A stretch of 64,000 bases of DNA from Mucilaginibacter phyllosphaerae (GCF_004378255.1 NZ_SNQG01000002.1:310001-374000), one strand, 5' to 3'; shown: positions 17,878 to 26,970, numbered from the stretch's first letter. Program-made: numbers and translations. The notes: generated from the sequence alone by a model not told the origin.

Positions 17878-18324
17878 TTAGATTTGTCCGTAATAGGTAT
17901 CAGCTAAAAAATTCAGCCAAACACCCTCCAGCTCATCAACCAGATGCGGGCGTATGGATATGCCCGATGCCTGTGGCGCCCAGGTTTGTTCGGCAAGGTT
18001 GCCTGTTTTTAAAACATCAAACGTCAGGATGTGCTCTTTATCCGGGTTAAGCAAAACATCCAGTGCAATTTCTATACGGTGGTAATGCCTGCCTTTTCTG
18101 AAGGCGACATAGGGCTCGGATTTTATACTACCCGACGCAAATATACCCCTTGGTTCGGCACCCAGGCGCACTATGTATGCCCTGTCGCCGGGTTTAATGG
18201 TTTTATGGCTGGCAACGCTCCAGTTATCTATTAGTTCGCCCGTGGTCTTAAGCTTTTCAATATCGTGGTCGATATTATCCCAGGCAAACTTAATGGGGTT
18301 CCATCCAAATAAAAAAGCTTTCAT
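17878..18324 (-). CDS. stand-alone EVE/PUA-like domain protein
   Basis: This 148-residue protein starts KAFLFGWNPIKFAWDNID and continues with KPGDRAYIVRLGAEPRGIFA, LDVLLNPDKEHIL and WAPQASGISI. This order matches the EVE-like (PUA superfamily) domain that, in many bacteria, is fused to an HNH nuclease in enzymes restricting modified DNA. Here the protein ends soon after the domain (VWLNFLADTYYGQI) and no nuclease follows. It may bind modified bases in DNA or RNA; this is inferred from the fold. It starts 6 bp after the upstream coiled-coil gene, so the two are probably cotranscribed. Confidence 0.65.
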   Translation of the reverse strand: MKAFLFGWNPIKFAWDNIDHDIEKLKTTGELIDNWSVASHKTIKPGDRAYIVRLGAEPRGIFASGSIKSEPYVAFRKGRHYHRIEIALDVLLNPDKEHILTFDVLKTGNLAEQTWAPQASGISIRPHLVDELEGVWLNFLADTYYGQI

Positions 18325-18330
18325 GGTAAA

Positions 18331-19065
18331 TTACCCGTTGCCCATTAGCTCATCATTCTTATTGCGCTCGGTTTGCAGTTCACGGGCCAGCTTCTTTTCT
18401 TTTTCGTTGGCTTTTGTTTTGTAGGCTTTGTATTCTTCTTCCAGTTCGTTATAAAGCTTAATGCGATAGTTGGCCTCGCGACTGTGGCTGCCCGACCGGG
18501 CTATTACAATAGCTGCAATAACGCCAAAGCCTACTACCAGGCCCCACATAATTAAGTTATAGGTTGATTTTGCAAGCGGGATGCCCAGCAGCGCCACTTC
18601 ATCAACTTTCGCTTTTGATTCGGCCACCATCTGGTCTTTAGTTGTTGCCGATGTTTTTAAAGTATCAATGGTTTTTGCCTGCAATGCCAAAGTGCTTTGT
18701 GCTTCTTTTAACTGCTTACGGGTAGTACTTAAAGTGTCACTGTAGTTTTTAAATAAAGCGGCTACCAATGGCTGCTGATAATTATAAACCTTGGTAAGCA
18801 GGTACTGGTATTGCCCGCGCAGGCTTTTATCTGCAGGTGCTGCCGGTTGCGTTTGTACCGGGCGTTGCTGTACTGGTGCAGCAATAGTACCCGGTGCCTG
18901 TGCTATTTTAGTGGCCGTTTTTTTATAGGGTATGGCTACAGCCTTAGTGGTTGCAGGTTTGGCCGGGGTAACTCTCCGGGCAGAATCTTGCGCGTTGCTG
19001 AAACCCGCAATGGTTAAAAAAACAATTAACAGCGTAAGTGAGCGAATTTTTACAAGCTGGATCAT
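18331..19065 (-). CDS. hypothetical signal-peptide protein with coiled coils and one membrane helix
   Basis: This 244-residue protein was not recognised. It has a signal peptide (ending FSNAQ, about residue 26), a Pro/Ala/Thr-rich linker (to about 80), a first helical coiled-coil stretch (TLSTTRKQLKEAQSTLALQA), a membrane helix near 170-190 (LIMWGLVVGFGVIAAIVIA) and a charged C-terminal coiled coil (LYNELEEEYKAYKTKANEKE). This implies a periplasmic region and a cytoplasmic tail. Similar Bacteroidota proteins are sometimes labelled tRNA methyltransferase, but nothing here supports an enzyme. It precedes the EVE-like gene by 6 bp. Confidence 0.7.
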   Translation of the reverse strand: MIQLVKIRSLTLLIVFLTIAGFSNAQDSARRVTPAKPATTKAVAIPYKKTATKIAQAPGTIAAPVQQRPVQTQPAAPADKSLRGQYQYLLTKVYNYQQPLVAALFKNYSDTLSTTRKQLKEAQSTLALQAKTIDTLKTSATTKDQMVAESKAKVDEVALLGIPLAKSTYNLIMWGLVVGFGVIAAIVIARSGSHSREANYRIKLYNELEEEYKAYKTKANEKEKKLARELQTERNKNDELMGNG

Positions 19066-19217
19066 ATAGATATAGTAGTATCGGTGTTTTTAAGATTAGT
19101 TTATTTAGCGTAAGCTGTAATTACTTAAACGTAGCAAATTAATTTAAAGTTTGTAAATAATTGTTCAGATAAATGCAAAACGCTGTATCACACTCATAGT
19201 TTAAACCTTAAAAACAG

Positions 19218-19247
19218 TTGCTAAACGTTTATATATTATAACTTTTG
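19218..19247 (+). promoter_or_regulatory. candidate promoter of the prephenate dehydrogenase gene
   Basis: TTG (19218-19220), a 19-base spacer and AACTTTTG (19240-19247) give one mismatch to TAnnTTTG. Transcription would start near 19254, 35 bases before the ATG. Confidence 0.5.
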
Positions 19248-19288
19248 TATCATGCGCAAAAGCATATATTAGCCTTTTAATTTATACT

Positions 19289-20548
19289 ATGCGCATAGGT
19301 ATTATAGGTTTGGGCGATATGGGTAAGCTGTATGCTAAAGCTTTTGCAAAAGCAGGGTACACTGTTTGCGGTTGCGATATGCCCCAAAACCGGGAGAAAC
19401 TGGAGAATGAATTATCCCCATTGGGTATTACCCTGATGGATGATGGCAAAGATGTATCACGCGTAAGCGACCTGATTATTTATTCTGTAGAGGCAGATAA
19501 ACTGGAGCAGGTGGTAGGGCAGTACGGGTCATCAACTAAATACGGCGCAATTGTGGCCGGGCAAACATCTGTTAAACACCCCGAGATTGCCATATTTGAA
19601 AAATACTTGCCTGCGGCTGCACAGATCATCACCTTCCATGCCATGCACGGGCCGGGATTTGAACCCAAAGGCCAAAAACTGATCCTGATAAACCATCGCA
19701 GCAAACCGGATGCTTACCAACGCATGCTCGAACTGTTTACTGCTGTGGAAACCGACATCGTAGAGATTCCGGATTATCACGAGCACGATAAGATAGTAGC
19801 CGACACGCAGGCGGTTACCCACGTAGGCTTCGAGAGTATGGGCACCGCCTGGAAATCTGCCGGGTTTTTCCCTTGGGAAAACGCATCGTATGTTGGTGGT
19901 ATTGATAATGTAAAGATCCTGACCACCCTGCGTATCTTTAGCTATAAAGCACACGTTTACGCAGGCCTGGCCATACTAAATCCGTATGCCCGCCAGCAGG
20001 TAAAACGCTATGCCGAATCAGAATCGGATCTGTTTAAGCTGATGATCAAAGAAGAGGAGCAGGAGTTTAGGCAGCGACTATACCGCGCCCGTGATTTTGT
20101 TTTTCATGAAAGCCGCAAGCCCATTATGTTTAATGATGCTGTGATGAGCGAATTTTCATTAGCGCAGCACGCCGGGCATCAAAAGCCAAATTCACATCTA
20201 AGCATTTTAAGTATGGTTGATGCCTGGTACCATCTGGGGGTAAACCCCTATGATAACCTCATCTGCCAAACGCCGCCATTCCGCCTGAGGCTGGGCATTG
20301 CCGAATATTTATTTAAGAACGAAGAACTGCTGGAAGAATCTATCGAAACAGCCTTGTATGATAAAACCATCCGCGGCGACGATCTGGAGTTTCATTCGGC
20401 CGTGCGCGAATGGAGCGCTATCATCGGGTACGGAGACATGCAAGGCTACAAGAAACACTTTAACGAAGTGCAGGCCTTTTTTGCAGGCCGACTGGAAGAA
20501 GGCAACAAGCAAAGCGCCGAGTTGATACGCAGGCTGATGATGGGGTAA
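19289..20548 (+). CDS. prephenate dehydrogenase, fungal TYR1-like
   Basis: This 419-residue protein opens with the NAD(P)-binding fingerprint IGIIGLGDMGKLYAKAFAKA. It follows yeast prephenate dehydrogenase (TYR1, NADP+) along its whole length as I recall that protein: GQTSVKHPEIAIFEKYLP, LILINHRS, EHDKIVADTQAVTH, HVYAGLAILNP and NSHLSILSMVDAWYHLG. The enzyme oxidatively decarboxylates prephenate to 4-hydroxyphenylpyruvate in tyrosine synthesis. Ordinary bacterial TyrA proteins are shorter and lack these C-terminal motifs. The gene stands alone, not in an aromatic operon, and is convergent with the rhomboid gene (15 bp apart). Fungal-type kinship is inferred from memory. Confidence 0.8.
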   Translation: MRIGIIGLGDMGKLYAKAFAKAGYTVCGCDMPQNREKLENELSPLGITLMDDGKDVSRVSDLIIYSVEADKLEQVVGQYGSSTKYGAIVAGQTSVKHPEIAIFEKYLPAAAQIITFHAMHGPGFEPKGQKLILINHRSKPDAYQRMLELFTAVETDIVEIPDYHEHDKIVADTQAVTHVGFESMGTAWKSAGFFPWENASYVGGIDNVKILTTLRIFSYKAHVYAGLAILNPYARQQVKRYAESESDLFKLMIKEEEQEFRQRLYRARDFVFHESRKPIMFNDAVMSEFSLAQHAGHQKPNSHLSILSMVDAWYHLGVNPYDNLICQTPPFRLRLGIAEYLFKNEELLEESIETALYDKTIRGDDLEFHSAVREWSAIIGYGDMQGYKKHFNEVQAFFAGRLEEGNKQSAELIRRLMMG

Positions 20549-20563
20549 TTATAAGCAAAGGGA

Positions 20564-22087
20564 CTAATCAGGATATTCTATCTTGCCCCATTGCAGGCGC
20601 AGCTCGTTTATTTTAAGAGTTGTGCTGTTTATTTTGTTGCGATATTTAACTTTATCATTATCCCGGAATTCTTGATACAATAATTTATAAAGCGAGCATT
20701 CATAGGCAATGATCTGAGATTTTATATTGGCGATCTGCTTTTCTTTAGCCGGCAGCGTAAGGCTTTTTATTCTCTTTCCGATTTCTGAAAGCGTATCTAC
20801 CTTGCGTAGGGTTTTACTATTTAACATGGCTAAACGCTGGCTGCGGGTTAAATCATCTGTATGATAAAAATCATTATTCAAATCAGTAAATATATTTTCG
20901 GTTTTAGTGGTTAGTTGTTGCAGATATTTTAACTGGTAAACCGGGGTAAGCCAAATACATAACCCGGTATATATGATGGTAATGGCTAAAGCACTTGCCG
21001 TTACCAGGTTTTGTTTTTGTTGTTTTAAGCTTAAGTAAGCTATCCATCCAAAAATATAGCCGGATATTAAACCACCAAAATGTGCAGCATGGTCTACATG
21101 CCGCCCAATAGGAATAATACTGTAAGCTATAAAAATAGTAGTACTTATTAATAGTGCCCTGCGTACGTTATTCTCATAAAAATCAGTAGATAATAAGGCA
21201 AGCAAAACACCAAACATCCCGAATATAGCCCCGGATGCACCTGCCGATACACCTTCCTTATACCATATTACTGATGTTATGCTGGCGCAGATACCGGTAA
21301 GCAGATAAATAAACAGATAATTCCATTTGCCCAGTTTATTTTCTATAAGCGACCCGATGTAAATAAGCACCACCATATTACCTGTAATATGCAATACGGA
21401 AAAATGGAGGAATGTATTGGTTATCAATCGCCATAATTGCCCTTTTAAAACCTGGTTGCGCCCGCTGAAACCAAGTAAAAGATAAATATCTTCTAAGCTT
21501 TTGGTGTTACTACCTGGTGCGGATTGTTTGGCTTGCATAGCCATAACTATAAACACAGCCGCTATTACCACTGCAGTAATTAAATAGATGGCGATGTTGG
21601 CCAGCACCAGTATGGGGGTAACGGTATAACCGGGCTTTGGGTTAAAGGCAGATAAAAAGTTACGGAGTTTTTGTTTATAACCCAGTGGAGGGTTATTAAG
21701 GCTTATAAATTGCCTGTCGGGTATGCTATCAATTAATTGTTGTGTGGTTTCGTGTAGGTTTTGCTGTAAATGATATTCTGCATAGCTAATCTCTGCATAT
21801 AACAATTCCAGGTTCTGCTCATTTTTCCCATAATCTGTAAACAGGCCTTGGTAGCCAACGCATTCGCTTTTAAAAATAGCCTGTTTATTGATGACCTGGA
21901 CAGAAACCTCTTCTGCATACGATGCCCAGGATATATTAGTGTAGGCAATTATACCATCAGTATCAAAATAACCGATATGCCAGCCAAGGTTATTAAATGC
22001 CTGATAGAGCAGCGTAAGATAATGATCGGTGTTGTATTCGTTCAGCGCAATGGTAGCGGTTTTCCGCGGAGATATGCCCCAGCTCAT
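20564..22087 (-). CDS. rhomboid-family intramembrane serine protease
   Basis: This 507-residue protein has about 150 soluble N-terminal residues, a rhomboid membrane core and a cytoplasmic or periplasmic C-terminal helical tail (from about 385). The core shows LHITGNMVVLIYIGS (232-246), the nucleophile motif GASG with Ser285, and HAAHFGGLISG with the catalytic His336. Rhomboids cut single-pass membrane proteins inside the bilayer. The N-terminal region (WHIGYFDTDGIIAYTNISWA) is of unknown function, as is the tail. It is divergent from rplC, whose promoter lies in the 129-bp gap. Confidence 0.88.
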   Translation of the reverse strand: MSWGISPRKTATIALNEYNTDHYLTLLYQAFNNLGWHIGYFDTDGIIAYTNISWASYAEEVSVQVINKQAIFKSECVGYQGLFTDYGKNEQNLELLYAEISYAEYHLQQNLHETTQQLIDSIPDRQFISLNNPPLGYKQKLRNFLSAFNPKPGYTVTPILVLANIAIYLITAVVIAAVFIVMAMQAKQSAPGSNTKSLEDIYLLLGFSGRNQVLKGQLWRLITNTFLHFSVLHITGNMVVLIYIGSLIENKLGKWNYLFIYLLTGICASITSVIWYKEGVSAGASGAIFGMFGVLLALLSTDFYENNVRRALLISTTIFIAYSIIPIGRHVDHAAHFGGLISGYIFGWIAYLSLKQQKQNLVTASALAITIIYTGLCIWLTPVYQLKYLQQLTTKTENIFTDLNNDFYHTDDLTRSQRLAMLNSKTLRKVDTLSEIGKRIKSLTLPAKEKQIANIKSQIIAYECSLYKLLYQEFRDNDKVKYRNKINSTTLKINELRLQWGKIEYPD

Positions 22088-22215
22088 GATATAAGTTTAG
22101 TATAGGGTATAAATATACATTATCAAAAGCAATACACAAGTTAAAGGCTGGGTATCATTAAATTGAATGCTAAAAACATTGTATTAATATTTATTTAAAA
22201 ATAAGTTGATAACTA

Positions 22216-22246
22216 TTTGAAAATTAATGTAAAGTTTCTATCTTTG
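22216..22246 (+). promoter_or_regulatory. promoter of the rplC (S10-spc-alpha) operon
   Basis: TTTG (22216-22219), a 19-base spacer and TATCTTTG (22239-22246) match the Bacteroidota housekeeping consensus exactly. It drives rplC independently of rpsJ and places transcription start near 22253, inside the N-terminal extension that a naive ORF would give rplC. Confidence 0.88.
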
Positions 22247-22270
22247 CCGTCCCTTAAGGGGGAAATAATA

Positions 22271-22304
22271 TGCCTTGAACGAAGCCCTACTGCTTCGATG
22301 GGCA
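22271..22304 (+). promoter_or_regulatory. candidate leader hairpin of rplC
   Basis: In the 5' leader, TGCC (22271-22274) pairs with GGCA (22301-22304) and CGAAGC (22280-22285) pairs with GCTTCG (22292-22297) around a CCTACT loop. It ends 17 bases before the rplC start, the place where r-protein operons often carry an autoregulatory binding site. Confidence 0.45.
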
Positions 22305-22321
22305 CAAATAAAATAAAGAAA

Positions 22322-22939
22322 ATGTCAGGAATTATTGGTAAAAAAGTAGGAATGACCAGCATTTTCGATGAAGCAGGGAAAAACATTCCTTGTACTGTAA
22401 TCGAAGCTGGCCCTTGCGTAGTAACCCAGATCAGGTCTGTAGAAACAGACGGATATGCAGCTGTACAGTTAGCATATGGCGAGAAGAAGGAAAAAAACAC
22501 CTCAGGCCCGTTAAAAGGCCATTTCCAAAAAGCCGGTACTACTCCAAAACGTAAACTTGTTGAATTTAAAACATTCGAAGACGAAAAAGCTCTTGGTGAC
22601 ACTGTTACTGTAGAGATTTTTGCCGCAGGTGATTACGTTGATGTAGTAGGTACTTCAAAAGGTAAAGGATTTCAGGGTGTTGTAAAGCGTCACGGTTTTG
22701 GTGGTGTGGGTATGCAAACTCACGGTCAGCACAATCGTTTACGTGCACCAGGTTCACTGGGTGCTTCATCATGGCCATCTCGCGTATTTAAAGGCATGCG
22801 TATGGCGGGTCAAACAGGTAACGTTCGTGTTAAAGTACAAAACTTAGAAGTAGTTAAAGTATTTGCAGAGCAAAACCTGATTGTAGTTAAAGGTTCAATC
22901 CCCGGAGCTAAGGGTTCATTCGTAATAGTGGATAAATAA
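22322..22939 (+). CDS. rplC: 50S ribosomal protein L3
   Basis: The protein starts [20 protein letters not shown] and is 205 residues, the usual length. It shows [19 protein letters not shown] and [21 protein letters not shown]3 is an early assembly protein near the peptidyl transferase centre. The frame is open upstream to 22217, but that part overlaps the promoter and leader hairpin, so ATG 22322 is the start. It opens the long S10-spc-alpha operon here, in place of rpsJ. Confidence 0.98.
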   Translation: MSGIIGKKVGMTSIFDEAGKNIPCTVIEAGPCVVTQIRSVETDGYAAVQLAYGEKKEKNTSGPLKGHFQKAGTTPKRKLVEFKTFEDEKALGDTVTVEIFAAGDYVDVVGTSKGKGFQGVVKRHGFGGVGMQTHGQHNRLRAPGSLGASSWPSRVFKGMRMAGQTGNVRVKVQNLEVVKVFAEQNLIVVKGSIPGAKGSFVIVDK

Positions 22940-22940
22940 G

Positions 22941-23573
22941 ATGGAAATCAACGTATTAAATCTATCAGGTAAAGAAACAGGTGCCAAGGTGCAGCTGCCT
23001 GAGTCCGTATTCGGAGTAGAGCCTAACGATCATGCTATTTACTTAGATGTAAAGCAGTTCTTAGCTAACCAACGCCAGGGTACGCACAAATCAAAACAAC
23101 GTAATGAAATTGCAGGTAGTACCCGCAAATTACATAAACAAAAAGGTACAGGCGGCGCCCGTGCAGGTAGCATTAAATCACCATTGTTTAATGGTGGTGG
23201 TCGTGTTTTCGGCCCGCAGCCACGTGATTACAGCTTTAAATTAAACAAAAAGCTTAAATCATTAGCCCGTGCTTCAGCTTTATCATACAAAGCAAAAGAT
23301 AACAACATTTTGGTATTAGAAGATTTTAGCTTTGATGCTATCAAGACTAAAACTTACATCCAGATGGAAGCAGACCTGAATGTTACTAACGATAAAACGT
23401 TATTGGTATTAGCAGGTGTTGAAAATAACAATGTTTATTTATCAAGCAGAAACCTGAAAAAAACTAAGGTTATTACCGTTGAGCAGTTAAATACTTATGA
23501 TGTGTTAAATGCCGGTAAACTGATCTTAACAACAGGCGCTGTTAAAACTTTGGAGGGAGCATTAGCTAAGTAA
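22941..23573 (+). CDS. rplD: 50S ribosomal protein L4
   Basis: This 210-residue L4 shows [20 protein letters not shown] and [20 protein letters not shown], the extended loop that lines the peptide exit tunnel, and [12 protein letters not shown]. In other bacteria L4 also represses its own operon by binding the leader, which makes the rplC leader hairpin worth testing. It starts 1 base after the rplC stop. Confidence 0.97.
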   Translation: MEINVLNLSGKETGAKVQLPESVFGVEPNDHAIYLDVKQFLANQRQGTHKSKQRNEIAGSTRKLHKQKGTGGARAGSIKSPLFNGGGRVFGPQPRDYSFKLNKKLKSLARASALSYKAKDNNILVLEDFSFDAIKTKTYIQMEADLNVTNDKTLLVLAGVENNNVYLSSRNLKKTKVITVEQLNTYDVLNAGKLILTTGAVKTLEGALAK

Positions 23574-23574
23574 T

Positions 23575-23865
23575 ATGGAAATTTTAAAGAAACCCTTACT
23601 TACTGAAAAAGTAGCTCAACTAACCGAGAAACTTAACCGCTACGCGTTCAAAGTTGATCACAGGGCTAACAAAATTCAGATAAAAGGCGCTATTGAGGCT
23701 ATGTATGGTGTTAACGTTACAGCTGTTAACACAATGAAATATGTAGGTAAACTTAAAACCCGCAACACAAAAGCAGGTGCAGTGTCTGGCCGTGCGGCTA
23801 CATACAAAAAGGCCATCATCACGCTGAAGGATGGTGAAACAATAGATTTTTACAGCAATATATAA
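23575..23865 (+). CDS. rplW: 50S ribosomal protein L23
   Basis: This 96-residue L23 begins MEILKKPLLTEKVAQLTEKL and shows YAFKVDHRANKIQIKGAIEA and YGVNVTAVNTMKYVGK. L23 sits at the tunnel exit and docks trigger factor and SRP. Normal length; starts 1 base after the rplD stop, so translation is probably coupled. Confidence 0.97.
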   Translation: MEILKKPLLTEKVAQLTEKLNRYAFKVDHRANKIQIKGAIEAMYGVNVTAVNTMKYVGKLKTRNTKAGAVSGRAATYKKAIITLKDGETIDFYSNI

Positions 23866-23873
23866 TATAAGAC

Positions 23874-24701
23874 ATGGCAGTAAAGAGATTTAAACCGGTT
23901 ACACCGGGTACCCGCTTCAGAATTGATGTATCTAATTCAGATATTACAACTAATGTACCAGAAAAGTCGTTGGTTGTATCATCTAACAAAAGATCTGGCG
24001 GACGTAACCACAGCGGTAAAATGACGATGCGCTACCTGGGTGGTGGTCATAAACAAGCATACAGGTTAATAGATTTTAAACGCAATAAATTTGATATCCC
24101 TGCAAAAGTTGCAACTATCGAGTACGATCCAAACAGATCTGCACGTATAGCGCTGTTACATTTTGTTGATGGTGAAAAACGATACATGATAGCTCCGGAA
24201 GGCTTAACAGTTGGAACGGTAGTTGTATCTGGCGAGAGCGCTGCACCAGAGGTTGGTAACACCATGCCTTTGAAAAGCATCCCGTTAGGTTCTATCATCC
24301 ACAATATCGAGTTAAACCCTGGCCAGGGTGGTGTTATTGCCCGCAGCGCCGGTACCTACGCTCAGTTATCAGCACGTGATGGTAAATATGCCATCATCAA
24401 ATTGCCTTCAGGCGAAACACGTATGATATTGTCAACCTGTTTGGCAACTATCGGTACCGTTTCAAATGGCGAAAAAGCAAATGCTGTGTTAGGTAAAGCC
24501 GGCCGTAAGCGCTGGTTAGGTCGTCGCCCTCGCGTTCGTGGTGTTGCCATGAACCCTGTGGATCACCCTATGGGTGGTGGTGAAGGCCGTTCATCAGGTG
24601 GTCACCCACGTTCACGTAAAGGTTTATTAGCTAAAGGCTACAAAACCCGTGATAAGAAAAAAGGATCAGATCGTTACATCATTGAAAGAAGGAAGAAATA
24701 A
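23874..24701 (+). CDS. rplB: 50S ribosomal protein L2
   Basis: This 275-residue L2 shows [60 protein letters not shown] and [19 protein letters not shown], including the conserved His needed for peptidyl transfer. L2 holds the subunits together and supports the catalytic centre. It starts 8 bases after rplW. Confidence 0.98.
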   Translation: MAVKRFKPVTPGTRFRIDVSNSDITTNVPEKSLVVSSNKRSGGRNHSGKMTMRYLGGGHKQAYRLIDFKRNKFDIPAKVATIEYDPNRSARIALLHFVDGEKRYMIAPEGLTVGTVVVSGESAAPEVGNTMPLKSIPLGSIIHNIELNPGQGGVIARSAGTYAQLSARDGKYAIIKLPSGETRMILSTCLATIGTVSNGEKANAVLGKAGRKRWLGRRPRVRGVAMNPVDHPMGGGEGRSSGGHPRSRKGLLAKGYKTRDKKKGSDRYIIERRKK

Positions 24702-24703
24702 TA

Positions 24704-24970
24704 ATGGCACGTTCAATTAAAAAAGGACCTTACATAGATCATAACCTGGAAAGAAAAGTTCTTACCTTGAATGATGCAAGTAAAAAATCAGTTGTAAAAA
24801 CATGGTCACGTCGTTCCATGATCTCTCCTGATTTCGTTGGTCATACATTCGCAGTACACAACGGTAATAAATTTATCCCGGTGTATGTAACAGAAAACAT
24901 GGTTGGTCACAAGTTGGGAGAATTTGCACCAACCCGCACATTCCGCGGTCACGCAGAAAAGAAAAAATAA
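24704..24970 (+). CDS. rpsS: 30S ribosomal protein S19
   Basis: This 88-residue S19 shows [39 protein letters not shown] and [21 protein letters not shown]19 binds 16S rRNA in the 30S head with S13. Normal length, 2 bases after rplB. Confidence 0.98.
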   Translation: MARSIKKGPYIDHNLERKVLTLNDASKKSVVKTWSRRSMISPDFVGHTFAVHNGNKFIPVYVTENMVGHKLGEFAPTRTFRGHAEKKK

Positions 24971-24973
24971 GGC

Positions 24974-25402
24974 ATGGAAGCAACAACTAAAATCAAAAAG
25001 TCTGTATTGATCAGGCAACAAAAAGAAGCTGCTAAACTCGTAGTAGGTGGTGCTTCGGTTGCTAAACTACAGAACTGTCCAACTTCACCACGTAAAATGC
25101 GTTTGGTGGTTGATCTGATCCGTGGTGAGAACGTTGAGAAAGCGTTATACATCTTAAAATTTACAAACAAAGAAGCTGCAATCCGCGTAGAGAAACTTTT
25201 GTTATCAGCCATCAAAAACTGGGAAGCTAAAAACGAAGGCAAACGCGTAGAAGATAGCGGCCTATTTGTAAAAGAAATATCAGTAGGTGGTGGCCGTCAG
25301 TTAAAAAGGTTACGCCCTGCACCACAAGGCAGAGGGTTCCGCATTCGCAAGCGCTCTAACCACGTAACTTTGATTGTGGATACTAAAAACGATAACAACT
25401 AA
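24974..25402 (+). CDS. rplV: 50S ribosomal protein L22
   Basis: This 142-residue L22 shows [40 protein letters not shown] and [20 protein letters not shown], the loop that reaches into the exit tunnel. It carries an extra N-terminal segment of about 28 residues ([20 protein letters not shown] and on) compared with E. coli. It starts 3 bases after rpsS. Confidence 0.97.
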   Translation: MEATTKIKKSVLIRQQKEAAKLVVGGASVAKLQNCPTSPRKMRLVVDLIRGENVEKALYILKFTNKEAAIRVEKLLLSAIKNWEAKNEGKRVEDSGLFVKEISVGGGRQLKRLRPAPQGRGFRIRKRSNHVTLIVDTKNDNN

Positions 25403-25408
25403 TTTGAA

Positions 25409-26272
25409 ATGGGACAAAAAGCACATCCAATAGGTAACAGGTTAGGCATCATCCGCGGTTGGGATTCTAATTGGTTCGGTGGAAACAACTACTCCGACAA
25501 ATTAGTTGAAGACGAAAAGATCCGCAAATACTTATCAGCACGTATCAACAAAGGTGGTGTATCTAAAGTAGTTATAGAACGTACTTTAAAACGCATCACG
25601 GTAACTATCCACACTGCCCGTCCGGGTATTGTGATTGGTAAAGGCGGTGCCGAGGTTGATAAGATCAAGGAAGAGTTAAAAAAATTAACAAAAAAAGATG
25701 TTCAGATCAACATCTTCGAGATCAAACGCCCTGAGCTTGATGCCCAGTTAGTTGCCGAAGGTATTGCTAAACAGCTTGAAGCACGTATCTCTTTCCGTCG
25801 TGCCATGAAAACTACAATTGCTTCTACCATGAGAATGGGCGCAGAAGGAATCAAAGTGATGACATCAGGCCGTTTAGGTGGCGCTGAGATGGCACGTACA
25901 GAGCAGTATAAAGAAGGAAGAATTCCTTTGCACACTTTCCGTGCCGATATTGACTATGCTTTGGCAGAAGCCTTAACTACTTATGGTAAAATAGGTGTTA
26001 AAGTATGGATCTGTAAAGGTGAGGTTTACGGCAAACGCGATCTGTCTCCAAACATTGGCGGCACAAGCAGCGCAAGCGGTAAAGGTGGTCGCCCGGAAGG
26101 TTCAGCAGGTTTCGGCGGACGTGATAATGCACGTGGCGGCGAAAGAGGCGGAGAACGCAGAGGCAACGACCGTAACAAACCAGGCGGCGATCGCAGAGGT
26201 GGTGGTAACAACCGCCCGGGTGGTCCGGGTCAAGGTGGTGGCAACCGTCCAGGTGGCCCGGGAAGAAGATAA
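25409..26272 (+). CDS. rpsC: 30S ribosomal protein S3 with Gly/Arg-rich tail
   Basis: This 287-residue S3 has the normal body: [20 protein letters not shown], the KH domain around [19 protein letters not shown] and the C-terminal domain with [20 protein letters not shown] and [21 protein letters not shown]3 lines the mRNA entry channel. From about residue 225 it continues in a tail of RGG-like repeats ([20 protein letters not shown] and more) to residue 287, absent from the 233-residue E. coli protein. The tail could bind RNA; its role is unknown. A long self-complementary spacer follows. Confidence 0.97.
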   Translation: MGQKAHPIGNRLGIIRGWDSNWFGGNNYSDKLVEDEKIRKYLSARINKGGVSKVVIERTLKRITVTIHTARPGIVIGKGGAEVDKIKEELKKLTKKDVQINIFEIKRPELDAQLVAEGIAKQLEARISFRRAMKTTIASTMRMGAEGIKVMTSGRLGGAEMARTEQYKEGRIPLHTFRADIDYALAEALTTYGKIGVKVWICKGEVYGKRDLSPNIGGTSSASGKGGRPEGSAGFGGRDNARGGERGGERRGNDRNKPGGDRRGGGNNRPGGPGQGGGNRPGGPGRR

Positions 26273-26278
26273 TAGTAA

Positions 26279-26427
26279 CAGATGTGAGATTTGAGATGTG
26301 AGATGTGAAATTCATCTGTCATCATTCCGGTCCGCAGTATATTGATAACAATTAAATAAGATAGAAGATATTTTGATAAGAGACACTGAAAAGTTATATC
26401 TCACATCTCATATCTCATATCTCAATA
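26279..26427. repeat. self-complementary GAGATGT repeat between rpsC and rplP
   Basis: The left arm (26279-26312) is a degenerate tandem repeat of GAGATGT/GAGATTT; the right arm (26394-26427) repeats ATCTCAT/ATCTCAC and is its near-perfect reverse complement. About 80 bases without obvious pairing lie between. In the transcript this is a stem of roughly 30 bp with a large loop in the 164-bp gap. Confidence 0.75.
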
Positions 26428-26436
26428 CTTAAGAAA

Positions 26437-26859
26437 ATGCTACAGCCAAAAAGAACGAAGTTCAGAAAGATGCAAAAAGGCAGGATGAAAGGTTTAGCCA
26501 CTCGTGGTGCTGAACTTTCATTCGGATCTTTCGGTATAAAATCACTCGAAGCCGCCTGGATAACCAGCCGCCAGATCGAGGCTGCACGTATTGCTGTAAC
26601 ACGTTTCATGAAACGTGAAGGCCAGGTGTGGATCAGGATTTTCCCTGACAAACCTGTAACCAAAAAACCAGCAGAGGTACGTATGGGTAAAGGTAAAGGT
26701 GCCCCAGAATACTGGGTAGCAGTTGTACGCCCGGGCCGCATGATTTTTGAAGCAGAAGGTGTACCTTTAGAAGTTGCAAAAGAGGCATTACGCCTTGCAG
26801 CGCAAAAATTACCAGTGCAAACCAGATTTGTAACACGTAGGGATTACGTAGAAGCATAA
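26437..26859 (+). CDS. rplP: 50S ribosomal protein L16
   Basis: This 140-residue L16 shows [40 protein letters not shown] and [21 protein letters not shown]16 sits at the A-site finger and is assembled late. Normal length. It is flanked on both sides by self-complementary spacers, unlike the tight spacing of rplC to rpsC. Confidence 0.98.
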   Translation: MLQPKRTKFRKMQKGRMKGLATRGAELSFGSFGIKSLEAAWITSRQIEAARIAVTRFMKREGQVWIRIFPDKPVTKKPAEVRMGKGKGAPEYWVAVVRPGRMIFEAEGVPLEVAKEALRLAAQKLPVQTRFVTRRDYVEA

Positions 26860-26862
26860 ATA

Positions 26863-26960
26863 AAAGGTTGAAAAGTTGTAAATGTTGAAAAGGTTGTAAG
26901 GTTATTGCAGCTGCCATCAGGTAACATTAAACATTTAAACTTTTCCAACATTACAACAAC
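26863..26960. repeat. self-complementary repeat between rplP and rpmC
   Basis: The left arm (26863-26903) repeats GGTTGAAAAGTTGTAA-like units; the right arm (26921-26960) repeats AACATTTAAACTTTTCCAAC-like units and is its imperfect reverse complement. The loop holds CAGCTG. A distinct sequence family from the GAGATGT spacer but the same architecture. Confidence 0.7.
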
Positions 26961-26970
26961 AATAAAGAAC

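Noticed and set aside
22217..22321. N-terminal extension of rplC giving a 240-residue protein
   Set aside because: The added 35 codons overlap a perfect promoter and a leader hairpin, and L3 is conserved from [11 protein letters not shown] onward.
25995..26294. ORF of 99 codons in another frame of rpsC
   Set aside because: It is a shadow of the Gly/Arg-rich coding sequence of S3, with low-complexity Val/Ala content and no start context.
26279..26427. CRISPR-like array
   Set aside because: Units are 6-8 bases, degenerate and contiguous with no unique spacers, the two halves are complementary, and no cas genes are present.
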